Source: Glandiceps talaboti
Lineage: Eukaryota > Hemichordata > Enteropneusta > Spengelidae
Length of the DNA stretch: 64,000 bases
Direction of reading: 5' to 3'
Assembly: GCF_964340395.1 (NCBI RefSeq)
Contig: NC_135571.1
Span: 1,445,611-1,509,610, forward strand
Position numbers and translations under genes: made by a program. The notes under the pieces were generated by a model that searched no databases, had not been told where the DNA came from, and saw only the letters and a program-made list of their open reading frames with translations. Below, piece by piece: positions 54,901 through 64,000 of this stretch. Within the stretch, counting starts at the first letter, position 1. Each line of letters opens with the position of its first letter.

Positions 54901-57900
54901 TGGTAGTATGAAACAGCGGTTGTGTATTAAAGTGTTTTTCGATGCTGTTGAGGAAGAGTCAATAAAGCGGAAAATTAATGAAATTGGGCGTTCTGCTGGT
55001 GCTGCTTTTGAGGATGTAGTAAAGGCTGCTATAGCCGAGGAAAGTTTTCTGAAGTTGAGTGGGAAAGGTCGGTTGTCATGGAAACGGTCAGGTAGTACCA
55101 AGGCCATTGATGAGGGTGGAAATTGGAGTGAATTTAAATCATTAACGGAGTCATTGGTAGATAGTGTGTCTGAATTGAAACAGTCTTATGAACGTGACAT
55201 ATCTGACTTGAAAAAGCAGGTAGACAACCTGTCTAAACAACAACCACCGCGACCGATAGTTATCGGTTCAGGTACAGGGGGTAAGGGCTGCTGGAAATGT
55301 GGGAAACAGGGACACATTAGGCGGAACTGCCCTGATAAGGGAGATGGCCGCCGGAGTTCTGCTCAGGGAAATAAGTCACAGTCGTCAAAAGACGACGGGC
55401 TGGGTGGACCGGCCAACACTCAGTCCTAGATCAGTCTGACTCTGCAGTAGGCGAGGCCGAAATAAACAGCTGTAGTTGTGCATGTGGAAATTTGCATGTT
55501 GGTAGCGAAATAAACAAAATTGGAAGTAATGCTAGCAGCGAATGATGTTAGATGTTGATATTGGTGGGGTAAATCATAACTTGTTAGTTGATACTGGGAG
55601 TACTCATACAGTGATATCTTATCAATGGTATATGCAAATTGATGAGGGGTCACGACCTTGGTTATGTAAAGACGACATGAGATTGGTACAGGCAGATGGT
55701 TCAGAGCTGGAATTGCGAGGTTTTTCGGTTCTGAAAGTTACCATTGGGTCAAAATCAACAGATTATCCACTGTTCATTGCAGACATGGCAGATGGCAGTA
55801 GTGGTGTTTTAGGTATGGATTTATTGCGATTCTTTGAGTGTGAACTAGACCTTCAAAGGGGTACTGTTCGTATTGGGGATAGAGAACTGCCCACTACTGA
55901 TGAGAATTTGAGACCATTTGTGTGCAGATTGCAGGCTGTTTCTGGTGACATTATCCCAGCTGGTCATGAAGGGATAGTGACTGTTAGAATGATGTCGTTT
56001 CCTCGAAGGGGACAGTTGGGTCATGAACTTTCATGGCCTTGTGAATCAACTGCTGTTCAGGGTAGTTCATTAGTGTCCATGAGTGGCACTGTTTCTGAAT
56101 TGACAGGGCTTATAGAACCTACGGTAGCCTCTCGTAATTCAGGGCTATGGGCTGCTGGAGCGTTGGTGAGGCCAGGGCAACGGTTGTTGCTAGTCTATCA
56201 GCTAGCCCTCGGATGTTCTTCCGATAAAATACGACACACAGCCGAACAACGCTATCGAGGATGGAACATAGCCCTCACATGCGAACTTCGTTCGCTTATA
56301 GTTTTAGCATCGAAAGAAAGCCCGAACGTCTAGCAGCAAGACTACGGTTGTTGCCTGTTAAAATCTAACCTTTCATGTGCGTGCACGTTATCAGTGTTTG
56401 TACTTTAGTTGTGTAATTCGTAACAAAACAACTGTCCTAGATATAAAAAAACACCGTGTCCCCTAATTGAAACGCTATAGTCTTTCTGATTTTGTAGTAA
56501 CTCCATACAGATATTTGTTTTCTATTTTTTATGTCTTCTAGTTAAGGTAAATAGATTCGAATCAAATGGAGGGAAGAGGGCAGCCTAAAACTGTAGCCTA
56601 AATTAAGGCAGTGATTTAAAGGGAACGTATGATTTAAAATATAGTGGTAAATCTATTAATGGTATATTTTTTAAGGAATTAAAAACTTTGAGTAAAATCA
56701 CATCATCTGTATTTTTTCAGTATTTCGCACGTTTAGTTATATGTTCGTACGATGTATATGGCAACTCGAAAGCGTCAAATGGATTGCCCATATGACATGA
56801 GTAAATTAACTTTACTTATTGTAGTCTGACTTATAATAAGGCACCGCAAGGTTCCAGAAACGTCAAAAGGCTTGCTCAGTTTTCAATTCACTTAAAGCTT
56901 GATGCCCAGTGTATGTTTGAAAGGTATGCGGCACTTTGAGTATTGTAACCATATTCTGGAATGCATGGTGTACGGTTTATTATGACTTTATTGAGTGATT
57001 AGGGTGCATGGTATTAGAGCGATAAGACTAATCTGTAGTATTATGATATCAAGCTAATGGGTATGTTGGATTAGTGCGGGATATTGATTGTCGCAAGGTG
57101 ATAGAGAAGACGGTGTTGATGGTCGTAGTGATTAATACTGTATGTACAAATTAAAAACGTTGTTTTGTTTGATATGTCAACAAAATATAGAAAGAGCAAC
57201 AAAGGTCGAAGCAATTCACAGAAGGTCTCGTTGTTTTCCCTAAATCTGACAAATTACTTCATCAAATACGATTCTTACTTGACTAAAGTTTGCTCCGAGA
57301 AAAAGTACTTGCATTGATTTTCATGTCGTACACAATATTATATAACAGTTGATAATTTCGCATTACTATGCACGATTTGTCTTTGATACTACTGACGCTG
57401 GTACAATTATGTTATTCTCCAAAATCTGTCTTCTGTCAGCCGGAAAATACTAGTGACCTAAGGGTTGTCACCACTTATCTAGTGCCACGTAGTGACAAAG
57501 GCCCCTTAGGACATTCGCATTTATATTGACTGAACGAAGGCAAATATTGGGGATTAATATCTCTAATTATTCCTCAATATTATTAGGTTTGTTACCGTAA
57601 ATTACATGATGTGATAGTTATATATGCAGCAAAATATTAAGCGGACGTCAGTTAGGGTAGCGGAATAGTGTAGCCGTTCTCAAGTCTACATTCTACTTAT
57701 TGAAGTACCGCTGTTAAGTTAAAGCTCTACTATCGCCGCGACAACTTTGCAATCTATGTAAAAAGTGTCTTTTGGAGGATCGTCTTACGTGCATTATCCA
57801 TAAAGTTTTGTTGGAATATATTAAGTGAAGTGTGTGATTAGTGACTGTTACTGCTGTTTTAAGATGAAGCCTGAGCTGTCTATAGCATGCGCATGATACA

Positions 57901-60900
57901 GGGACTGTCATGACTACGTTGTGTAAGGATGATTGGCTGGGATTTCGATTTGGTTGTGTGACGCCAGAAGGAAATAAATCGTATGTGAACTTGAACACCG
58001 GACTTGTAAATCCGTTGAAATGTACACTGTTAGATTGGTCCAATTATCATTCATATGCACGTTACAAATTCAGTAATGGCCTAATAACAAAAACTTTTAT
58101 ATCTGATATCTTTATAGGTACTTAATATTTTTGTTCAAATTCTAGAACTGTACATTCAGTATACAGAAAAGTAGTTTGTCATCATGTATCCCCTATTTAG
58201 ACCATGTTCAATTATAGATACCTAGTAATCGTTAGTAGTTTCAAAAGTAATAACGTTTTCAGGTCGGATCTTTACTGGATATAATCTCCTGCTCTGTACA
58301 TTTGATGAGTTTCTGTTTGGAGCTAATCTATTTTCTCAAAGCGTTGCCAGGGTAACCGTAACTCCTCAGCTGTAGGAACTGCGTGTTAACATTGAAACGG
58401 CGTCATTATAAAGATTAGTGTGTGTCGTATATGTAATAATGGGCTGAAATTGGCAATTTTACCAAATTTCAATTATACATGAACTTTACATGAGTTAAAA
58501 TTGTCATAAATAGTTCGTTTGAAGTTCATAAATTGCTAGATACCAACAGAGTAGCTATGAATCTGCATGCAGTACATCGATTCAAACCACGATACAATCA
58601 CCATGGGGCCGAAAAACGCTAATAGGAGATGGAAAATCTATGAACAATTCTTTGCGGATGTTTGTCATGTACTTTAATAAAAATGTGAGCAACCCGGTCA
58701 TTAGAAGTGTCTTTACAAATAAGCTTTGTTGCGACTCCTGTTTGATTTAATCAAACCCCGTCAGTTTCACCAAAAGAATCAAAACCAAGGATATGACTAA
58801 AAAAATATCAGAAAAGACCTCCATCCGAGAAAAGCTAATTCTTGAAATTAAAACACATTCTTTAAAAAAATGGCACCATATCGGGTTATCGATCGACAGA
58901 CACGTTGACAATGTATTACCATACATTTTGTATATACCTACATTATAACAAACAGCGAAAATAATGCCGGGAATAGCGCCCTCATGGATGCTGTCCATTG
59001 CAATGTTCAAAACTAATGATAAACTTTATTTGACAGTCGCAAAGTGACAAACGTAAGAATCAATTTTACTTAAGGTCAAAGTGAAATGGGTTTTATATTA
59101 CTAAATCGGTTCTCATCTATACATTATGATCACTGTCTTACTCGTGATCTTAGAATTTGCCACAACATCATTTCCTGTTCATGTTCACTCAATGTTAATT
59201 ATTATCACAGCCTTTAACTTCATTTAGAGAAATACTGATAATCTTGTGTTGACAATAGGGAACTTGCAAACCCGCCATGTTGAATATTGCATCATGGGAA
59301 ATGTGATATTAAATACTAACCAATTAGCATCGTAAACAATAATGTTATATTGGTTGTAACCACAAATGATCAATTCATAGTCACCTTGACCATAGCGGGA
59401 GGTTTATTTCATCGTTAGCTCCAGGTTAGGTATTGCAACAACCACAGATAATCCCATAGTCCTTTGCGTCTGAACATGCTCAGTCTGGATTGCAAGTTCC
59501 CTATTAATCACTTTTACTTTGTAACGTTTATTAGAATTTATACAGTGTACATAACATCCCTCCTTTTACCTAATGGCCAGGGCCCATTTGTTGGCATACA
59601 AGACTCGGCATGCTGGAAAAAGTGGTTGCCCACATATGACGGTTGAGGGCGGTATATGTGCGGGAATCTGGGTTTCCGTAATACTGTTTGCAGCTATCGA
59701 GTTTCACTTACAATAAAATGAATACACGTTAGGAGTACTAGTCATACATGCCAGTGAAACCTTCTCACGCTCTTACCATTCAAAGTCACCGCACTTGCTT
59801 GTGTTCCTTGATCGTCGAGGGTTAAGTCACCTGTCGTGTCAAAGGTCAGATAATGTTTTGCCATGCTCCATGAAGACTCTGAAAAAATATGTACGTAGCA
59901 TTAATATATTTCGTAGCTGTAATGTCCCATGAATGAATTAACAAGCCAACATCATTTTAGTTATAACTCTTTTTTGTTACAAATCAGCATATCCAAAGAA
60001 CGAACAGTTCTGAAATAAATTTTCGTGGATTGATATTTTTGTTTCCAATCTGTACAAACAACTCAGTCTCATTTCAATCATTGTTATCAAGTTAAGATTA
60101 AAATTTGCCTTCCTTTCAATATTTTCTGATTGTTACATTGAGTTTTATTTACAGAAATTGTGATACTGTATTTTGTTTACCTTTAGAACAGATATAGGTG
60201 AACCAGGACGTACATATCTGAGTTACCCACATGCCTGTTGTCCCTTCCATGTACGTACAAAATGTGGACCCTCCTGGGTCTCCGTCCCTCCAGTTTGTAT
60301 ATCCAAGGGTGGGGCTAGTCCCGTCCGTCCATTGGTACGTTCCAGCATCCTTCTTCAAACCTGCAAAACGGGAAGTATCTCATATTTTTATGAGGCGAGA
60401 AAGCAATCACTCTTTTACGAGACGAGACAATAATCCCTTTCCCGAAACGAGAAAACAATCAGCGTTTTACGAGACGAAAAAATAACCACCCTTTTACGAG
60501 GCGGCATGTACAACATCCTTGCACTCGACGAGCAAAACGGTCACGGTGTTATCTTGCAAGCACAAGCAAAGTTTAACATGTTCTAGCAGAAAACACGGGA
60601 TTTATACCTTTGTTGTTCTGCGTCAAATCAGTGAGCGTATACATCACTGCAGTGCTCAAACTATGAGTCAATACGTTTGATTGTTGGGTTTCATGTTAAA
60701 TGATAATCGTCAGGATTTTCCAAATTTTTTGTTTGAATAATTGTCGTTATTCCCAGAATACATATCTAATATAAACGAGAAATACCTGAGTAAGGCGAGA
60801 TTTTAGCACCAAACATGTTATTACAAATACCGAATCCCTCCTTAGGAGTCTAGGGGTCCTTGATAAAAATGAGATTATATTCTTGTAAAAACAACTTGGA

Positions 60901-63900
60901 ATCTAAACGTTTGCAGAAATGATTATATTAAAATATTGTGTTCTCTCAATAAACTCACCAAACCAAGCATCCTGAGAAAGTGTTAGTGGGGTAACTAAAG
61001 AGTTAATCTGTCCACTTGTGATCGAAGCCAATGTACCGGAGTAATCAGTTCCACAATCATTGTCAGCGTCTGCGAACGAGGCTATTTCATTGACCCATCT
61101 ATAGCACATCTGATGATCATGTTGCCAACCGTTCTCACAGAGATAGTCGTCGTCAATCGTGTGAGCCTAGGAGACAAATGATACAATAGTTAACGTACAT
61201 AATCATAAAACATATAAGTTAAAATATAAAATATAAGTTTTGAGAATAGACAGAGTTCGCCTTTCTGTTATCACTCTCGTTGCGTTTATGGATGAGTTCT
61301 ATGTGTTAAGTACTTAGGTCTGAAAAAAAATTGTTTGGTTCCGGTTACCCAACCCTACCTAGTTTATCACTGCCTAAACTTTTGTTATGTATTCGAGAAA
61401 AAAATATTTTAAAAATTGCAAAAATTGTAAAGTCTCGCAAGAAATATTGGATGCAGAAACTGACATCAACTTATAAAGATAATATAAAACTGTTCTTCCA
61501 ATCTGTAATGGCTGTATATCTGATGAGAAGATGCCAATAATACAGAGACCATATGGAAAACAATGCTGACTATCTGAACTGGACCCTCACACATGAAAAA
61601 TATTTTAAAAGATAAATATCTACATATCCCATCTGTGCTAAAATTGAATGTAATAGGAACCACACAATATTTTTAGGCCTTACTGTAAAATTGCTGAGTT
61701 TAAAACTTGTACATTGGATCCGACTGTATAAAGCCGCCATCGTGCCCCTCCCCATCGCCTACCCAAACCCCATATTTCCGGTGTGTGTCCGATATTGATA
61801 ACGTTTGTCAGCAAATATTGATTAAGATTAAAAGGCAAGTCAGTTTAATTGGCTTGCAATTAATCGACTTACAATTATCAATTAGTGACACATACATAAT
61901 GCTTCGATATTTGAGCATAACCAACAATTATAAAAAAAACCATTATGTGACCAATAAGGGGCGAGGTATTCATAGCACTACATACTACTACATACTGGCT
62001 TTGTATTCATAGCACTATATACTACTACATACTGGCTTTGTATTCATAGCACTATATACTACTACATACTGGCTTTGTATTCGTAGTACTACATACTACT
62101 ACATACTGGCTTTTTATTCATAGCACTACATACTACTACATACCAACTTGAAAATGACTGTGCTGTCCGAAACATTTTCAATGTTGGCCAATTTAGTTAG
62201 AAAGGGGTGGGGGAGGGGGTCAGAGGCCTAACCAAAATAATTTGGGTTTTAAATTCTATATTGAACTATTGATCCCGCCCCTACTATAAATCATACTACC
62301 CCACATTTCAAAACCAATTTGTTAGAAATAAAGTGTGACGACATAACTACGTCATTTTACCTTCATACAAATAAATTTCTTATAATTCCCACAATCTGTG
62401 TCTGCCCACTGTGCTCCACCAGTATACATCATAACACAGTCCTCACTCCCAGTGTAGTCGTTGGGTTCACCTGATTGATGAATTAGAAGAAGAAAAACCC
62501 TCAAAACATTTTCGTCCGTTTGTGGTTGTATATGGTGTAACCTCAGAATACAAACCCATAACACCAAAGTAAAGCGTTTTCTGCATATATCACAATTGTT
62601 TATAGCATCCATATCTTTTCAGTAAAGAAAAGAGGTTTCAATTCCATTCCCAAAACTGTAGCCACTTTTCATTTTTTTTATAATGGTCAGAAAACCAAGA
62701 ACGTATACAAATAAACTACCCCACAGTGTTTGATGCTGTATTTCTATGTATTTCACTATATTTTTGAACTCAGAATTTGCCTGGTTACATTACAGCTAAA
62801 ATGATGTAGGCTTGGTATATTACTCATGTGACATGATATTTATTGCACAACCTCAGACAACTTGTAATGCAATAGAAACAATTACATATGTACTGTGCAC
62901 AGTCAATTTGAAATATGGATTATCAGTCAGAAAATAAACAATGGCATTAAAATCACCAACCCTATGTGCAATGTTTTCTTTTGAAGCCTGTTTTTACTGC
63001 ACTGTGAAAGAATAGCAATGCTTATCACTGTTCAGTGTGATCGGGAAAAGAACCCTGCTACCTTTATTGTGTCTCTGTTATTGTTAGTCTAGAGTTGAAT
63101 TATGTCTAGCTCTGTGTCAAAAACGTAATGTCCCATGAGTGAAACACCAAGCCTACATTAGTTTAGATGTAATGTCCCATAAGTGAAACACCAAGCCTAC
63201 ATCATTTTAGCTATAAAGGCAAAATAACCTCTCGTTAATATATTTCGCAGAAAAAAAAATGACGAAATATCTGAACTGACTTGTCTTAGATCCCATCGGT
63301 CTATACACGTCACTGTTACAACAACAACTTATACCGAATCCAACCAATTGCGTTTATAGCATAATGTGACACAGCGCCCCCTACGAGTACTTTCAGGTAA
63401 AGTTGCATTTCGTTTCTTGGTGACAGTGTTGCAAGAATTGAGAATAGCCAGAATTTGACATGGTGGCGCTCTACTTTCTGTCTGTATGTACCTTGGGTTG
63501 TACAGGGTATAGGATACTCAGTAAAAAAGCACTGCTGCTTTCCTTGATGTCTGAACAATCCAAAAAAAACATCCCTGATTTACACCAACAAAATACAAAA
63601 GGACAAAGCTCCCCGGAAACGGTACTATGAGGTGACCATACCCCCAAGTTGAGCGAATGCGCTGTTTTATCAATTTCCTGTTTGCAGTCTGTAATGTCCT
63701 ATTGACACCTAAAGGTGTCACATATGCATCACTGTTCATCGAGTGTCGTGCTTACCCGATATCCAGTCACTGTTCTATTGAGAGTCGAGTGTTGATAAAT
63801 GTATTTTGAAAAGAAAACAAAATGAATCACTCGATGTAAAATGAAATTTAACATTACCTCCATCGCTAAACCAGTTCGTGTAATCTGGAGTGGTGTTGTC

Positions 63901-63947
63901 AACCCACTTGAAATAACGATCGGCGTCAGTGTCGAAACCTTCCAAAC
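46262..63947 (-). CDS. C-type lectin / LamG ectodomain module, 5'-partial; probably the long N-terminus of the same receptor
   Basis: Spliced model on the minus strand. Exons in transcript order: 63947-63858, 62470-62361, 61166-60959, 60360-60181, 59878-59777, 51777-51580, 46990-46823, 46458-46262. All introns are GT-AG with matching phases. It encodes the second half of CTLD1 (with EPN), a full CTLD2, and a LamG/pentraxin-type domain ending in a typical DELYVWD strand. The start, any signal peptide and the first half of CTLD1 lie beyond the right edge. The last exon ends at a strong phase-0 donor (GTAAGT). The next phase-0 acceptor I can support is the stalk exon at 23167, so splicing into the receptor is possible. 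If that donor is not used, a stop follows three codons later and a reverse-strand AATAAA (45990-45995) could end a secreted lectin. Domain calls are firm; the gene boundary is inference. Confidence 0.8.
46823..46990 (-). CDS. LamG/pentraxin-like domain exon, central sheet
   Basis: 168 nt, phase 1 at both ends. It contains QGIAIYV, a run of alternating hydrophobic strands, and ETWMNVAIKWEE, the usual W-x-hydrophobic-A-x-x-W strand of LamG-type domains. It joins in frame to the 51580-51777 exon (SSG-AET) and to the next exon (TTG-GLF). Confidence 0.9.
48551..48670. repeat. (TATG)n-(TG)n-(TATG)n compound microsatellite
   Basis: Symmetrical: two TATG blocks around a TG core. Mirrors the structure at 44535-44688 on the other strand. 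Confidence 0.95.
49086..49199 (-). CDS. Candidate duplicated LamG central exon
   Basis: 114 nt, phase 1 at both ends, exactly as in the true central exon at 46823-46990. Acceptor AAGGTAG, donor TTTTAA/GTATAC. It reads DSETTYMLYV ... LWDILIIL, which aligns loosely with the AET...IYV and ETWMNVAI segments of the true exon but is shorter. It could be a mutually exclusive alternative or a decayed duplicate. Joined to the upstream exon it gives SSDSET in place of SSGAET. Confidence 0.35.
50958..51038. repeat. (AT)n microsatellite, first of two
   Basis: About 40 AT units. A second tract of nearly equal length lies 160 bp away. Confidence 0.96.
51200..51277. repeat. (AT)n microsatellite, second of two
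   Basis: About 39 AT units. The spacer between the two tracts is unique AT-rich sequence. Confidence 0.96.
51580..51777 (-). CDS. LamG/pentraxin-like domain exon, first sheet
   Basis: 198 nt, phase 1 at both ends. Visible elements are DAYWSIVSYGIHI, then DTVYAEV, a disulphide-bounded loop with two Cys, GITINFWVKV (the canonical fTisFWvK strand) and a strand ending LFSSG. The acceptor has a long T-rich tract and reads ATGTAG. Confidence 0.88.
51815..51932. repeat. (GA)n microsatellite
   Basis: Lies about 40 bp before the LamG exon acceptor at 51777. On the transcript strand it is a CT-rich tract that may extend the polypyrimidine tract. Confidence 0.95.
51935..52275. repeat. (CCATC)n pentanucleotide satellite
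   Basis: About 65 units, with CGTCC, ACATC, AAATC and CACCC variants. Strand asymmetry is strong: almost no G on the plus strand. It directly abuts the (GA)n tract. Confidence 0.95.
53188..53335 (-). CDS. Candidate extra LamG-like exon (cassette or relic)
   Basis: 148 nt open segment with a plausible acceptor (CCCTAG) and a consensus donor (GTGAGT). It starts in phase 1, as the preceding exon requires, and ends in phase 2. The end (DCFNYTMLFFLAQ) resembles the Cys and fTisFWvK strand of the true LamG exon at 51580-51777. It does not join that exon in frame, so it is either a frame-breaking cassette exon, a dead duplicate, or lacks a partner I have not found. Confidence 0.35.
53608..53975 (+). 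repeat. Possible 5' LTR of the Ty3/Gypsy-like element
   Basis: The segment from TGTAATGACGTCA to CTATGACA has a TG...CA frame and lies right before TTTGGTGGCTTATCGTTGGG, which looks like a primer-binding region of Gypsy-type elements. No matching 3' LTR is visible downstream, so the boundaries are a guess. Confidence 0.35.
54375..55429 (+). pseudogene. Gag of a Ty3/Gypsy-like LTR retrotransposon, frameshifted
   Basis: The Gag reading starts at the ATG at 54375 and changes frame at an 11-base G run (54522-54532), then stays open to a stop at 55429. The second part shows a helical capsid-like region, a coiled-coil-like stretch, and near its end a CCHC zinc knuckle (CWKCGKQGHIRRNC). The break makes this copy unable to produce intact Gag without slippage at the G run. 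It lies antisense to the host gene, within a LamG intron. Confidence 0.82.
55542..56187 (+). pseudogene. Retroviral-type aspartic protease of the same element, 3'-truncated
   Basis: A different frame from Gag. Near the start it shows LVDTGSTHTVIS, the DTG active site of pepsin-like retroelement proteases, and later GVLGMDLL, the usual second protease motif (ILG.D). The frame then enters a small repeat at 56188 and stops at 56333. No reverse transcriptase, RNase H or integrase follows, so the element lost its 3' part. Confidence 0.85.
56188..56336 (+). mobile_element. Small dispersed element cutting off the retroelement
   Basis: It starts near AGCTAGCCCTCGGATGTTC and ends near CCCGAACGTCTAGCAG, giving short imperfect inverted ends (CTAG..C.TCGG against CTGCTAGACGTTCGG). 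A related copy lies at 346-460 in the opposite orientation. This copy carries an extra internal hairpin (GCGAACTTCGTTCGC). Confidence 0.65.
56337..59776. other. Rest of the LamG intron, right of the retroelement
   Basis: No reverse transcriptase or integrase reading and no exon recognised. Weak ORFs (57714-58043, 58747-59010, minus) show no known motif. Confidence 0.6.
59777..59878 (-). CDS. Linker and start of the LamG/pentraxin-like domain
   Basis: 102 nt, phase 1 at both ends. It encodes SSWSMAKHYLTFD and an Asp/Thr-rich strand region ending in TLNG, as found at the start of concanavalin-like beta sandwiches. It joins in frame to the exon at 51777 (N-G-A-V). The candidate exon at 53188-53335 would also accept this phase but breaks the frame downstream. 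Confidence 0.75.
60181..60360 (-). CDS. CTLD2 exon, second half; non-canonical sugar site
   Basis: 180 nt, phase 1 at both ends. It shows YQWTDG, GYTNW, then GDPGG where EPN or QPD would be expected, followed by FCTYM, MWVTQIC and FTYICSK. The cysteine pattern is complete. The EPN/QPD motif is absent and WND is replaced by WVT, so calcium-dependent sugar binding by this domain is unlikely. A protein or lipid ligand is possible. Confidence 0.9.
60959..61166 (-). CDS. CTLD2 exon, first half
   Basis: 208 nt, phase 0 to phase 1. It holds C-x-x-GW, then CYRWV, a DADNDC helix region, LASI, and the strand ending DAWFG, the local version of WIGL. These are the first conserved cysteines and the two helices of a C-type lectin fold. 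It begins a few residues after the last Cys of CTLD1, so the two lectin domains are nearly adjacent. Confidence 0.9.
61315..61680 (+). mobile_element. TIR element (MITE-like), family A, full copy
   Basis: The ends are inverted repeats: TAGGTCTGAAAAAAAATTG then TTTGGTTCCGGTTAC on the left, mirrored on the right by GTAATAGGAACCACACAA then TATTTTTAGGCCT. The core shares ATATAAAACTGTTCTTCCAA and CAGAGACCATATGGAAAACA with three other copies. There is no coding capacity. It is probably a non-autonomous DNA transposon. Confidence 0.8.
61967..62143. repeat. 37-bp tandem repeat, about 4.8 copies
   Basis: Unit TATTCATAGCACTATATACT followed by ACTACATACTGGCTTTG. The first three units are nearly perfect, the fourth has point changes. 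It lies in the intron between CTLD1 and CTLD2. Confidence 0.9.
62165..62290 (+). repeat. Dispersed repeat, family B copy
   Basis: Matches the 41.9 kb segment: TTTCAATGTTGGCCAATTTA, a G-rich stretch, CAGAGGCCTAA, AAATTCTATATTGAAC, CCCGCCCCTAC. Confidence 0.65.
62361..62470 (-). CDS. CTLD1 exon (last), EPN and WAD
   Basis: 110 nt, phase 1 to phase 0. It begins GEPNDYTG, continues through EDCVMM to WADTDC, and closes with FICMK. EPN with the following W-[ND]-D signature predicts a mannose-type, calcium-dependent sugar site. Here the motif reads WAD instead of WND, which loses one usual calcium ligand but keeps the Asp. The two late cysteines of the fold are present. Confidence 0.9.
62551..62616 (-). 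repeat. Inverted single copy of the 69-bp dispersed repeat
   Basis: On the minus strand it reads GATATGGATGCTATAAACAA ... CTTTACTTTGGTGTTATGGG, about 80 bp before the acceptor of the CTLD1 EPN exon. Confidence 0.7.
63128..63218 (+). repeat. Tandem pair of a 45-50 bp dispersed motif
   Basis: Two units of AATGTCCCATRAGTGAAACA then CCAAGCCTACAT. Related single copies are at 59920-59965 (plus) and 62786-62816 (inverted). Confidence 0.7.
63858..63947 (-). CDS. CTLD1 exon (middle), sugar-site side
   Basis: 90 nt, phase 1 at both ends. It encodes the stretch from the conserved hydrophobic core to the long loop, with W-x-D then YTNW and a final Gly. The Gly is completed by the next exon, which continues straight into EPN. 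The YxNW...EPN arrangement is the usual calcium and sugar-binding loop of C-type lectins. The acceptor follows a tract ending in GAATAG. Confidence 0.85.
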
Positions 63948-64000
63948 CTATTCAGTAAAGAACGATGCACGCATTTAAATCGCTTTGTAATATCCACAAG

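Larger units (their letters stand above)
62471..63857. other. Intron within CTLD1
   Basis: Holds the inverted 69-bp repeat and the 63128-63218 motif pair. No coding exon seen. The CTLD1 exons on either side join in frame (G-G-EPN). Confidence 0.7.

Overview
The window is animal nuclear DNA: AT-rich, crowded with microsatellites, and coding only in short exons bounded by GT-AG introns. The genes, the LINE and LTR retroelement remains and the MITE-like elements fit a marine invertebrate, possibly a deuterostome such as a hemichordate or cephalochordate. I cannot name the species. I saw no bacterial genes, rRNA, tRNA or CRISPR array.

Almost all the coding sequence I can support lies on the minus strand, in one adhesion-GPCR locus read from right to left. 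(1) 63947 down to 46262 holds eight exons with one continuous frame: the second half of a C-type lectin domain (CTLD1; its first half lies beyond the right edge), a complete second CTLD, and a LamG/pentraxin-like domain. (2) 32659 down to 3397 holds twenty exons that join without a frame break into 944 codons plus a stop: signal peptide, Thr/Ser-rich mucin-like stalk, HormR domain, GAIN domain with a full GPS (HL/T cleavage site), a latrophilin-like seven-helix domain and a Ser/Thr-rich tail.

The lectin-LamG part ends at a phase-0 donor. The signal-peptide exon at 32276-32659 also ends at a phase-0 donor, and the next stalk exon (23071-23167) starts in phase 0. So this may be one gene with two alternative N-termini: a long CTLD-CTLD-LamG receptor, and a short mucin-stalk receptor from an internal promoter. 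It may instead be two adjacent genes. About 90 bp upstream of the internal ATG is a perfect palindromic X-box (GTTGCC-A-GGCAAC), the binding motif of RFX factors that control ciliary genes.

The introns hold a 5'-truncated LINE 3' end (15.6-15.9 kb, minus strand), a 3'-truncated Ty3/Gypsy-like element (about 53.6-56.2 kb; Gag broken at a G run, protease present, no polymerase), a TIR element family with four copies, a long-TIR foldback element, several small dispersed repeats, and many microsatellites and minisatellites. One minisatellite (about 7.8-8.22 kb) is built from tandem copies of the receptor's own exon-intron junction, so it carries a row of decoy 5' splice sites. Two further exon-like segments, at 49.1 and 53.2 kb, resemble diverged copies of the LamG exons.
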